This document shows positions 1-5,031 of a DNA stretch of 5,031 nt, piece after piece (within the stretch, counting starts at the first letter, position 1; the number at the start of each line of letters is the position of its first letter). Source of the DNA: an uncultured Ruminococcus sp. GTDB lineage: Bacteria; Bacillota; Clostridia; Oscillospirales; Ruminococcaceae. The notes below the pieces were generated by a model. It made no database searches. It was not told the origin of the DNA and saw nothing but the letters and a program-made list of their open reading frames with translations. Location: the NCBI GenBank assembly GCA_947175005.1, contig CAMWLD010000193.1:1-5031 (forward strand). The letters are read 5' to 3'. Both the position numbers and the translations under genes were made by a program.

Positions 1-533
1 AAATGCTGCCCCCCGAAATCAATGCTGTAGCCCTCATTTACCACATAGCTGTCCGCCTCGCCGTAAGCCATATCCCCGAAAATATTCCATAGCAGAGCAA
101 AATTTCCGCTGCCGTTTCTCGAAATCTGCTCATAAAAAGGACCTCCCGAATCTACTCCCGCAGCAAAGGAAATTCCCCCCAGCCCCAAAAGAATTATCCC
201 GAATATCACAGTCAAAGCAGGCAGACTTTTCCCGAAATAAGCTGAAAACGCCTCCTTTATCTCTCCCCCCTGCCTGTATATCCTCGCAAGCCTCACACCG
301 TAAACGATCGACTTCACCCCGCCGTAAACCGCCGCACCCAGCATAACAGCAAGCCCCAGAAGATATACCACCAGCACCGCAGCGGCATTTTTAAGTCCCT
401 CGCTCCCCATAAGGCTCACATTTCCGCCTATCATATCGGCAGCAGACATCACAATCCCGCCAACGATAAACAAAATCATCACAATGCGAATAGTGTTCTT
501 TTCGCTCTTTTTATCCAAGTCCGTAATTTTCAC
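1..533 (-). CDS. Hypothetical multi-pass membrane protein, N-terminal part (runs off left edge)
   Basis: The minus strand is open from a GTG at 533-531 to the window edge, giving 177 complete codons without a stop. The translation has a short charged N-terminus (KITDLDKKSEKN) and three clear hydrophobic helices at about residues 15-37, 50-72 and 103-126. Basic residues after helix 2 (R81, R84, R87) suggest the N-terminus and the second loop are cytoplasmic and that the soluble stretch after residue 127 is outside. I do not recognise the family. The start is uncertain: an in-frame TGA lies 6 bases before the GTG, so little upstream extension is possible. The GTG overlaps an AAGGGGTGA ribosome-binding-like stretch, which might instead serve a TTG at 518-516. 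It lies 54 bases after the 285-residue gene and may be the last operon member seen, or have its own promoter in the AT-rich gap. Confidence 0.75.
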   Translation of the reverse strand, partial: MKITDLDKKSEKNTIRIVMILFIVGGIVMSAADMIGGNVSLMGSEGLKNAAAVLVVYLLGLAVMLGAAVYGGVKSIVYGVRLARIYRQGGEIKEAFSAYFGKSLPALTVIFGIILLGLGGISFAAGVDSGGPFYEQISRNGSGNFALLWNIFGDMAYGEADSYVVNEGYSIDFGGQH

Positions 534-587
534 CCCTTTTCACAAACCGACTGCACACCGCCCACACACATTATTAATTATTAATTC
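534..587 (-). other. Intergenic gap with AT-rich direct repeat
   Basis: This 54-base gap lies between the stop of the 285-residue gene and the partial membrane gene. On the minus strand it begins with two tandem copies of TTAATAA and continues as a G/T-rich stretch. The AT-rich part could hold a -10 box, but I find no -35 element at suitable spacing. There is no hairpin followed by a T run, so no terminator is called. Confidence 0.4.
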
Positions 588-1445
588 TCAAACCACTTCC
601 TCCACCTCATAGCATTGCAGATTCCCCCTGAAATACTCATGCACCGCTCTCTCGGCAAAATCCTCGAAATTCACCCTTATGCAGTAGCTGTTGTCCTCAC
701 AGACAGGCAGCTGCAAATTGGACATATTCCCCAGATATTTCGTTTTCTCCGCCTGATCGTTCCCCTCGATAAATACCGCAAACCTGGCGTAATCATATCT
801 GAAATAGCTGTCCGCCCCGTCGTCCGACTTCCACTCTATCTTCGCCTTAACAAAGGGCATTCCCTCGCTCTCTCCCTTTTTCTTCGGTTCAGGCTCATAT
901 CCGTCGTTAAAAAGCTTCACAAACCCCGTCACATAATTTCCCTGCATCTTCTCAAAAATAAGGATAACATACCCGCCCTCATAAATTATAGGCTCGGAAT
1001 ATTTGAGCTTTAACGCCCGACATTTCCCCCTGTATTTAAACGCAATGGCGTCTCCCTTTGTCCACGGATTTTCAAAGGGCTGCGCACGCTCTATCTTTCT
1101 CGGCTCGGGCTGCGGCTCGTCTAGGCTTTTCATAAGCTGGCTAACCGCTTTTTTGAATTTCATTTTCCCGAAAGGATTGCCCCTGTATTCACGGACAACA
1201 TTCTCCGCCGCAGCGTCCGCCTTTGCCCTGAAATTCACAGTAAGCCTGCCGAAGCGGTGCATTGCCTGGGCAAGATTCAGCACCAAAAAGTCATATCTCC
1301 CCGCACTTATATCGTCCTCCCGCCGTGCAAAAAACATCTTCACCGCATCGTCATCGGTAGCGCTGTATTTCAGGCACTTGCCGTAATCCGCCCTTATCTC
1401 CGCAGCATATGTGCCCTCCAAAAATCTCTCATCATTAACAGCCAT
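588..1445 (-). CDS. Hypothetical soluble protein, 285 residues
   Basis: This is a complete ORF with an excellent ribosome binding site, AAAGGAGG at 1462-1455, nine bases before the ATG at 1445-1443. The start lies inside mnmA, whose TAA stop is at 1437-1435, so the two genes overlap by 11 bases and are probably translationally coupled. The protein has no signal peptide or membrane helix and is likely cytoplasmic. Three regions are visible. Residues 1-110 are charged and include a possibly helical stretch DFLVLNLAQAMHRFGRL. Residues 111-125 are a Pro/Glu-rich linker (DEPQPEPRKIERAQP). From about residue 126 the C-terminal part has alternating hydrophobic and polar residues suggesting beta strands, starting NPWTKGDAIAFKY and ending in an acidic tail. 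The W-x-KGD-x-hydrophobic start resembles the opening of small beta-rich domains in clostridial hypothetical proteins (for example Imm26-like), but this is weak and no function is assigned. Confidence 0.85.
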   Translation of the reverse strand: MAVNDERFLEGTYAAEIRADYGKCLKYSATDDDAVKMFFARREDDISAGRYDFLVLNLAQAMHRFGRLTVNFRAKADAAAENVVREYRGNPFGKMKFKKAVSQLMKSLDEPQPEPRKIERAQPFENPWTKGDAIAFKYRGKCRALKLKYSEPIIYEGGYVILIFEKMQGNYVTGFVKLFNDGYEPEPKKKGESEGMPFVKAKIEWKSDDGADSYFRYDYARFAVFIEGNDQAEKTKYLGNMSNLQLPVCEDNSYCIRVNFEDFAERAVHEYFRGNLQCYEVEEVV

Positions 1446-2532
1446 ATCCGTCGGCCTCCTTTATACCGTTTATTATTCCCCCGCCAATTACCCTTTCGCC
1501 GCTGTACAGCGCGCAGGTCTGCCCCGCCGCGGGATTTTTCACAGGCTCGTCAAATTCTACCCTGTATATCCCCCGTTCATCAGGCGGATATATCACCGCA
1601 GACTGCTCTGTCGAATTATACCTTATCTTTCCCGAAACCGCCATAGGCTCCGTCAGCTCCTCCCCCGAGATCATGTTAAATTCCCTAAGATAAACGCTTT
1701 TTGCCGTAAGCGCCCTCGGAGAAAGCGTTACCGTATTGTCGGAAGGACTTTTCCCCGTCACATATACAGGCTGCCCGAAAGCCGCTCCCAAGCCCTTTCG
1801 CTGCCCTATGGTATATTTTATGTACCCCGAATGCCTGCCCATAACCTCGCCATCCTCGGAAATGAAATCCCCCTCCTGCGGACTGTACCCCGAAAACCTC
1901 TCTATAAATCCCGCATAATCCCCCGTAGGCACAAAGCATATATCCTGACTGTCGGGCTTTCGGGAATTTATAAGACCCTTTTCCTCTGCGATCTGCCTTA
2001 TTCTTGATTTTTCCGTTCCCCAAAGTGGAAAAACCGTGTGCGCCAGCTGATAAGGGGTCATAAAGCACAGCACATATGTCTGATCCTTTTTCTTATCCGC
2101 AGGGCGGATAAGCTGCCGTTTCCCGTCAGCCTCCCTTATCCCTGCATAATGCCCCGTGGCAATAAAGTCAAAGCCAAGCAGCTCTGCCTGCCGGAGCATC
2201 ATATCAAATTTTATGTGCCTGTTGCATTCAATGCAGGGGTTGGGAATCTCTCCTTTTATGTAGCTGTCCGCAAAGGGCTTCATTACCTTTTCACGGAAAC
2301 GATCGGTAAAATTCAAAGTGATATGATCTATCCCTATCCTCCTGCAAACGCTTGCAGCGTCCTCCACATCATCAAGGGAACAGCAGCCTCTTTCAGCACT
2401 CTGACCTATATCGCTGTTATCGTAAAGCCGCAGCGTGCAGCCCATGACCTCATACCCCTGCTCTTTCAGCATAAGCGCCGCCACCGAGCTGTCCACTCCG
2501 CCGCTCATGCCCACAAGGACCTTTTTTCCCAT
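1435..2532 (-). CDS. mnmA: tRNA-specific 2-thiouridylase MnmA
   Basis: MnmA uses ATP to adenylate C2 of the wobble uridine (U34) of tRNA Lys, Glu and Gln, then inserts sulfur supplied through a cysteine desulfurase to make 2-thiouridine in the cytoplasm. The family call rests on several motifs, numbered from the ATG at 2532: the PP-loop SGGVDSS (10-16), GCCSLDDVEDA (49-59), NPCIECN (98-104) with the catalytic-site cysteine C103, TGHY (126-129), SQDICF with the second cysteine C199, and YTIGQRKGLG (240-249). A C-terminal beta-barrel region follows. At 365 residues it has normal full length. The ATG is preferred over the GTG one codon earlier because GGAGG at 2545-2541 is spaced eight bases from it. 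The start forms a TGATG overlap with the stop of the upstream membrane gene, and the 3' end overlaps the 285-residue gene by 11 bases. C100 sits where the E. coli enzyme has Asp99, giving a CxxC pair. Confidence 0.97.
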   Translation of the reverse strand: MGKKVLVGMSGGVDSSVAALMLKEQGYEVMGCTLRLYDNSDIGQSAERGCCSLDDVEDAASVCRRIGIDHITLNFTDRFREKVMKPFADSYIKGEIPNPCIECNRHIKFDMMLRQAELLGFDFIATGHYAGIREADGKRQLIRPADKKKDQTYVLCFMTPYQLAHTVFPLWGTEKSRIRQIAEEKGLINSRKPDSQDICFVPTGDYAGFIERFSGYSPQEGDFISEDGEVMGRHSGYIKYTIGQRKGLGAAFGQPVYVTGKSPSDNTVTLSPRALTAKSVYLREFNMISGEELTEPMAVSGKIRYNSTEQSAVIYPPDERGIYRVEFDEPVKNPAAGQTCALYSGERVIGGGIINGIKEADGYGC

Positions 2533-3002
2533 CACCGCTTCCTCCCTTTCATAAATAAGGGTATCACGCTGACAATAAGCGCAGGAACAGGGCTTCTCAA
2601 TAATTTATAAAGCAGCTCATACCCGTTCAATATGAAAAACAGCTTACCGAAGAATATAAGCAGCGCTATGACCGTGACCGCTCCCCCCCGCAGCAGGAAC
2701 TGCGTTCGCAGCTTTGTCCTGCACGGTACGAACAGTATCCGCAAAGCCTTATGCTCCCTGCCCTCAATCCTCCCGAAAAATTTTCCCAGCCCCATAAAAA
2801 GCAGAAACAACACCACCCCCGCCATTACCTGCACGACCGCCATCTGACCGGGTCCGAACCTGAATCTTTTTATGATATACTCTATCCCATACGGAAATAA
2901 ACTCCACCAAAAATATCCCATAAGCGCCGTCGGCAAAATATCCCACAGGTAAAAGACCTTGCCCCCGAAGCGAAAGAATTTCAGCGGAAAATTCGCAAAC
3001 AC
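2532..3002 (-). CDS. Hypothetical four-helix membrane protein (5' end uncertain)
   Basis: From the first usual start, a GTG at 3002-3000, the frame encodes 156 residues and ends at a TGA (2534-2532) that overlaps the mnmA ATG by one base. Hydrophobic segments are at about residues 18-45 (FYLWDILPTALMGYFWWSLF), 53-76, 104-130 and 137-150, with basic loops and a basic C-terminus (KGRKR), so it is an integral membrane protein. I do not recognise the family. The GTG has no ribosome binding site and the frame stays open for 20 protein-like codons before it, reading EDGSEKKVTLIKNVTESGTL back to an in-frame TGA at 3065-3063. That TGA is the stop of the 51-residue ORF, so the true gene may start at an unusual codon in this stretch, or both pieces may be one 227-codon gene broken by a nonsense change or a base error. 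Confidence 0.7.
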   Translation of the reverse strand: MFANFPLKFFRFGGKVFYLWDILPTALMGYFWWSLFPYGIEYIIKRFRFGPGQMAVVQVMAGVVLFLLFMGLGKFFGRIEGREHKALRILFVPCRTKLRTQFLLRGGAVTVIALLIFFGKLFFILNGYELLYKLLRSPVPALIVSVIPLFMKGRKR

Positions 3003-3017
3003 CAGCGTGCCGCTTTC

Positions 3018-3049
3018 GGTAACATTTTTTATAAGCGTTACCTTTTTTT
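3018..3049 (+). repeat. Six-base inverted repeat with T run
   Basis: On the plus strand GGTAAC (3018-3023) pairs perfectly with GTTACC (3037-3042) across a 13-base loop, and seven T residues follow at 3043-3049. The shape resembles a weak plus-strand intrinsic terminator, but the stem is short, only half GC, and no plus-strand gene lies to its left. On the minus strand it falls between the TGA of the 51-residue ORF and the GTG of the membrane protein, where it could affect translation initiation. It may be chance. Confidence 0.3.
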
Positions 3050-3062
3050 CGCTGCCGTCCTC

Positions 3063-3218
3063 TCAGGCTTTGATATATTCCTGCCGTCTCGAGCCGTCCG
3101 CCTCAAATTCGGCATTGCTCTTTTCAAAGCCCTCAAGGCTTATATCCAAAAGCCTCTCCGCCTCGAAAAATCTCTCCGCCCCCGCCATTTCCGATATTTT
3201 GTAGCCAAACTCAGGCAT
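3063..3218 (-). CDS. Hypothetical small acidic protein, 51 residues
   Basis: The frame runs from an ATG at 3218-3216 to a TGA at 3065-3063. It starts MPEFGYKISEMAGAERFFEA and ends RRQEYIKA. The start overlaps the end of the HAD gene by eight bases (ATGCCTGA, with the HAD stop at 3213-3211). A modest ribosome-binding-like AAAAGGGTGA lies about eight bases upstream. The product is rich in Glu, amphipathic and without a membrane segment or signal peptide; residues 8-33 are probably helical. I do not recognise it. The same reading frame continues past the TGA directly into the membrane gene, so it may be a separate coupled gene, or the soluble N-terminal domain of that membrane protein cut by a stop codon. 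That it is coding is supported by the overlap architecture and neighbour-like codon use, not by homology. Confidence 0.6.
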   Translation of the reverse strand: MPEFGYKISEMAGAERFFEAERLLDISLEGFEKSNAEFEADGSRRQEYIKA

Positions 3219-3888
3219 ATGCAGATTCACCCTTTTCCCTTGAAATTATTTTTAAGACTTCCTCAAACCCCCGCGCCCTTACGCTGCATATCCCCCGCAG
3301 CTTTTCAAAATCGTCAAAATGCCCGCTGTCCATTCCCACCGTGTAAAAGCCGTTTTCGTAAGCGGTCTTTGACGCATGAGGGGAATCCTCAAACACAGCC
3401 GTTTCCCCGGGGACAGTACCCAAACGCCTTGCACATTCGTAAAATATATCCGGGCTTTCCTTCCCCGACCCAACCTCGTCGGATGTTATCAGAAATTCAA
3501 GGAATTCCCAAAAGCCGTTGTTTTTAAGCACACCCTCCGCCAAGTCTCTTTTGTTTGAAGTGGCGGCGCACATTTTTATCCCCCTTTTGCGGCATTCCCC
3601 CGCAAACTCCAAAGCATAGGGCATAAGCCTGACCTCGTAAAAATATTTTTCACGGACTATCTCCGTTATCTCCGCCCCAATCTCTTCCACGCTTTCGGGC
3701 AGGGAAAATTTTTCCTTCAAATACTCGCAGGCAGACGTGAAATGCAGACTTCTCATAGCCTCGGAAAATTCTCTGCTGTAAGGTATCCCACGCCTTTGAA
3801 GCAGTATCACATCCGACTCCGCCCATACCCCCATACTGTCCGCCAAAGTGCCGTCTATATCAAAAATTATACCCTTGATATTTTCCAA
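3211..3888 (-). CDS. HAD-superfamily hydrolase, beta-phosphoglucomutase-like (subfamily IA)
   Basis: A 225-residue haloacid-dehalogenase-type phosphatase or phosphomutase that probably acts on a small phosphorylated metabolite in the cytoplasm with Mg2+. All four family motifs are visible: motif I FDIDGTLADS with nucleophile D10 and acid/base D12, motif II AATSN around residues 108-112, motif III lysine K143 in GSGKESPDIF, and motif IV FEDSPHA with E167 and D168. The roughly 70-residue helical insert between motifs I and II is the C1 cap, and the ED form of motif IV fits subfamily IA variant 3, which includes beta-phosphoglucomutase and phosphoglycolate phosphatase. The substrate cannot be read from the sequence. 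The start is a TTG at 3888-3886, since an in-frame TAG at 3921-3919 leaves no ATG or GTG upstream; GGAGAGG at 3896-3890 lies close in front. It follows the DUF3006-like gene by 43 bases and overlaps the 51-residue ORF by eight. Confidence 0.93.
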   Translation of the reverse strand: MENIKGIIFDIDGTLADSMGVWAESDVILLQRRGIPYSREFSEAMRSLHFTSACEYLKEKFSLPESVEEIGAEITEIVREKYFYEVRLMPYALEFAGECRKRGIKMCAATSNKRDLAEGVLKNNGFWEFLEFLITSDEVGSGKESPDIFYECARRLGTVPGETAVFEDSPHASKTAYENGFYTVGMDSGHFDDFEKLRGICSVRARGFEEVLKIISREKGESAYA

Positions 3889-3931
3889 ACCTCTCCGCCG
3901 CCTTTTCAGAAATTCCCCCTAAAAATACCGC

Positions 3932-4096
3932 CTAATCTATCACCGTGTATGTAAGTTCCTCCCATTTGAGCCTTACCCCGATGTCCGTTTCTTCGGGCAG
4001 CAAAGCCATTGCAATAAACAGCTCATTTCCCGAATCCTCTTTAAGCGTGGCATATTCCCCCTCGATCTTTGCCACCGTGTAAAATTTCGTTTCCAT
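3932..4096 (-). CDS. Small DUF3006-like protein, 54 residues
   Basis: The ORF starts at an ATG (4096-4094) with a strong ribosome binding site, GGGAGG at 4109-4104, seven bases upstream, and ends at TAG (3934-3932). The product starts METKFYTVAKIEGEYATLKE and contains FIAMALLPEETDIGVRLKW before ending YTVID. The pattern of a strand, IEGEYA, a short charged turn, an LPE motif and a glycine-led strand matches the layout of DUF3006 proteins (about 60-90 residues, small beta-rich, unknown function, common in Firmicutes), though this was recognised by eye and without a search. There is no membrane segment or signal peptide. It lies 78 bases after the ABC-F gene and 43 before the HAD gene. Coding status is well supported by the binding site and length; the family is tentative. 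Confidence 0.8.
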   Translation of the reverse strand: METKFYTVAKIEGEYATLKEDSGNELFIAMALLPEETDIGVRLKWEELTYTVID

Positions 4097-4174
4097 ATTT
4101 TTACCTCCCGCTGATCTGTTGTTTGCACCAAAGAAGCGTTGAAACTTAGGGGATCACCGATGACTTTCAAATCT
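4097..4174 (-). other. Intergenic gap after ABC-F gene
   Basis: This 78-base gap separates the ABC-F stop from the DUF3006-like start. It contains the ribosome binding site of the latter and a widely spaced TTGAAA/TTTCAA inverted repeat without a T run. I see no credible terminator or promoter, so readthrough from the ABC-F gene is possible but not shown. Confidence 0.35.
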
Positions 4175-5031
4175 TCATTCCTCTTCGCAAAGCTCCACCC
4201 ATTCATCCGTCAGCTCTCCCGACTGCCTTTTCAGTTCCTCATACTCTGCGCACTTTTCATTCATCAGCTTGAAATCCGCCGTAACCTCGGGAGAGATCAT
4301 CTCTGCGGAAACTACCTCCATGCGCTTTTCAAGCTCATCAATAAGCCGCTCCAGCTCCTTTATCCTGTTACGCCGCTGTGCCGCCGCAGCCCGCTGCTCC
4401 TTTGAACGGTAGGTGTTCTCCTTTTTTTCTTCACGTTCCTCACGCTCTTTTTCCTGCTTTACCGCCGCTTTTGCAGCCTCTGCCGCCTCCGCGCGGGACT
4501 TTTTCTTCTCCAGATACCCCTCGAATCCCCCCTCAAATTCCTCAACACTCCCGGGTGTTATCTCGAAAATTCTCCCGCAGACCTTTTTAAGCAGATACCT
4601 GTCATGAGAAACCAGTATGACCGTGCCCGTGTATGCGTCCAAAGCCTCTTCCAGTACCTCCTTGGCGTCAATGTCCAGGTGGTTCGTAGGCTCGTCCATT
4701 ATCAGCACATTTCCCCGCTCCAGCATCATAACCGCAAAGCTAAGCTTAGCCCGCTCGCCGCCGCTTATTACCCCTACTTTTTTGAAAACATTCCCCCCCG
4801 TCAGCAGCACCAGCCCCAAAAGGCTTCTCACCTGCTGCTCGGTAAATCCCGGGCGGCGGTCGTGTATCTTGTCAATGACGCTCTTGTTAAAATCTAACAG
4901 AGAGCTTTCCTGATCGAAGTATGCTATCTTGATATTCTTGTTCCACTCTATCCTGCCGCCCCCCGGCGCGAGCGTGTTGGGGTTGTTGTGCGGATGCGGG
5001 GGGTTGCCCGGGGCGGGGGGTGCGGGGGGGG
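4175..5031 (-). CDS. ABC-F family ATPase, C-terminal part (runs off right edge)
   Basis: ABC-F proteins are soluble, membrane-free tandem ATPases that bind the ribosomal E site and act in translation or antibiotic resistance. The window holds the second ABC domain and the C-terminal extension. Reading on the minus strand are GRIEWNKNIKIAYFDQE with the Q-loop, the signature SGGERAKLSF (SGGER at 4765-4751), Walker B plus the family's DEPTNHLD (within 4708-4673), and the H-loop VSHDRY (4612-4595). A region of about 110 residues rich in Glu, Lys and Ala follows, with a likely coiled coil (RIKELERLIDELEKRMEVV), typical of the C-terminal arm of YdiF/Uup-like members. The stop is TGA at 4177-4175. 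No GKT/GKS Walker A is readable: codons before about 4975 on the upstream side read as Pro/His/Asn-rich nonsense next to homopolymers, probably sequence error rather than biology. The subfamily is not assigned. Confidence 0.93.
   Translation of the reverse strand, partial: PPAPPAPGNPPHPHNNPNTLAPGGGRIEWNKNIKIAYFDQESSLLDFNKSVIDKIHDRRPGFTEQQVRSLLGLVLLTGGNVFKKVGVISGGERAKLSFAVMMLERGNVLIMDEPTNHLDIDAKEVLEEALDAYTGTVILVSHDRYLLKKVCGRIFEITPGSVEEFEGGFEGYLEKKKSRAEAAEAAKAAVKQEKEREEREEKKENTYRSKEQRAAAAQRRNRIKELERLIDELEKRMEVVSAEMISPEVTADFKLMNEKCAEYEELKRQSGELTDEWVELCEEE
4976..5031. other. Low-complexity G-rich edge, probably poor-quality sequence
   Basis: The final ~55 bases of the plus strand are dominated by G runs (GGGGGG, GGGG, GGGGGG, GGGGGGGG) with scattered T and C. 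The composition changes abruptly from the coding sequence just before it. In the ABC-F frame it yields PPAPPAPGNPPHPHNNP where a conserved Walker A region is expected. It is best read as degraded base calls at a contig or read end. Confidence 0.7.

Noticed and set aside
615..1386. Two plus-strand frames opposite the 285-residue gene
   Set aside because: The minus-strand frame covers the whole stretch with a strong ribosome binding site and correct operon placement. The plus-strand frames lack binding sites and domains.
1411..2007. Plus-strand frame of 198 codons
   Set aside because: It lies opposite mnmA and the start of the 285-residue gene. The product is basic and Arg/Pro-rich without a recognisable domain, as expected of an antisense shadow.
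2038..2610. Plus-strand frame of 190 codons
   Set aside because: It is antisense to the 5' half of mnmA, which has unmistakable catalytic motifs, and shows no family features of its own.
3018..3049. Plus-strand intrinsic terminator
   Set aside because: No supported plus-strand gene lies upstream, and the stem is only six pairs with half GC.
3063..3065. Selenocysteine reading of the in-frame TGA
   Set aside because: The only downstream hairpin is AT-rich with a 13-base loop, and no redox motif surrounds the codon. Other genes here also use TGA as a plain stop.
2959..3204. Plus-strand Ser/Leu-rich frame of 81 codons
   Set aside because: It is antisense to the 51-residue ORF and the membrane gene, and its composition is the mirror of a purine-rich coding strand.
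4110..4170. Promoter with TTGAAA as -35 in the gap after the ABC-F gene
   Set aside because: At 17-base spacing the downstream hexamer is AAGTTT, a poor -10 box.
3973..4206. Minus-strand frame of 77 codons
   Set aside because: It overlaps the end of the ABC-F gene and most of the DUF3006-like gene in another frame, has no ribosome binding site and an irregular composition.
1..5031. Genetic code change, CRISPR array, tRNA or insertion sequence
   Set aside because: No regularly spaced repeats, cloverleaf-like sequence, transposase or terminal inverted repeats were seen. TGA ends several well-defined genes.

Overview
All supported genes in this window lie on the minus strand, so the cluster is read from right to left. 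The order of transcription is: the C-terminal part of an ABC-F ATPase, a 54-residue DUF3006-like protein, a HAD-superfamily phosphatase, a 51-residue unknown protein, a small membrane protein, the tRNA 2-thiolation enzyme MnmA, a 285-residue unknown soluble protein, and the N-terminal part of another membrane protein that runs off the left edge.

The organism is most likely a Firmicute of class Clostridia, perhaps Ruminococcaceae/Oscillospiraceae. This is inferred from the strong GGAGG-type ribosome binding sites, the GTG and TTG starts, mixed AGA/AGG/CGN arginine codons, roughly balanced GC content with a purine-rich coding strand, and a clostridial-looking MnmA (GCCSLDDVEDA and NPCxxCN). No 16S, tRNA or other direct taxonomic marker is present.

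Layout: 4175-5031 is the ABC-F C-terminal half, whose last ~55 bases at the window edge look like corrupted sequence. 3932-4096 is the DUF3006-like gene and 3211-3888 the HAD phosphatase. 3063-3218 is the 51-residue ORF, and 2532-3002 (possibly beginning upstream) is a four-helix membrane protein. 1435-2532 is mnmA, 588-1445 the unknown soluble protein, and 1-533 the partial membrane protein. Gaps are short (78, 43, 60 and 54 bases) or replaced by overlaps of 8, 1 and 11 bases, so the section from the HAD gene to the 285-residue gene is probably one translationally coupled operon. I see no convincing promoter or terminator on the coding strand.

Only MnmA has a precise known role. The ABC-F protein acts at the ribosome by family, so the operon has a loose translation theme, but the other genes do not clearly share a pathway. 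I found no undescribed biological system. The points most worth checking are the in-frame TGA joining the 51-residue ORF to the membrane protein, the damaged ABC-F sequence at the right edge, and the unrecognised 285-residue protein. There are no mobile elements, CRISPR arrays or RNA genes that I can support.
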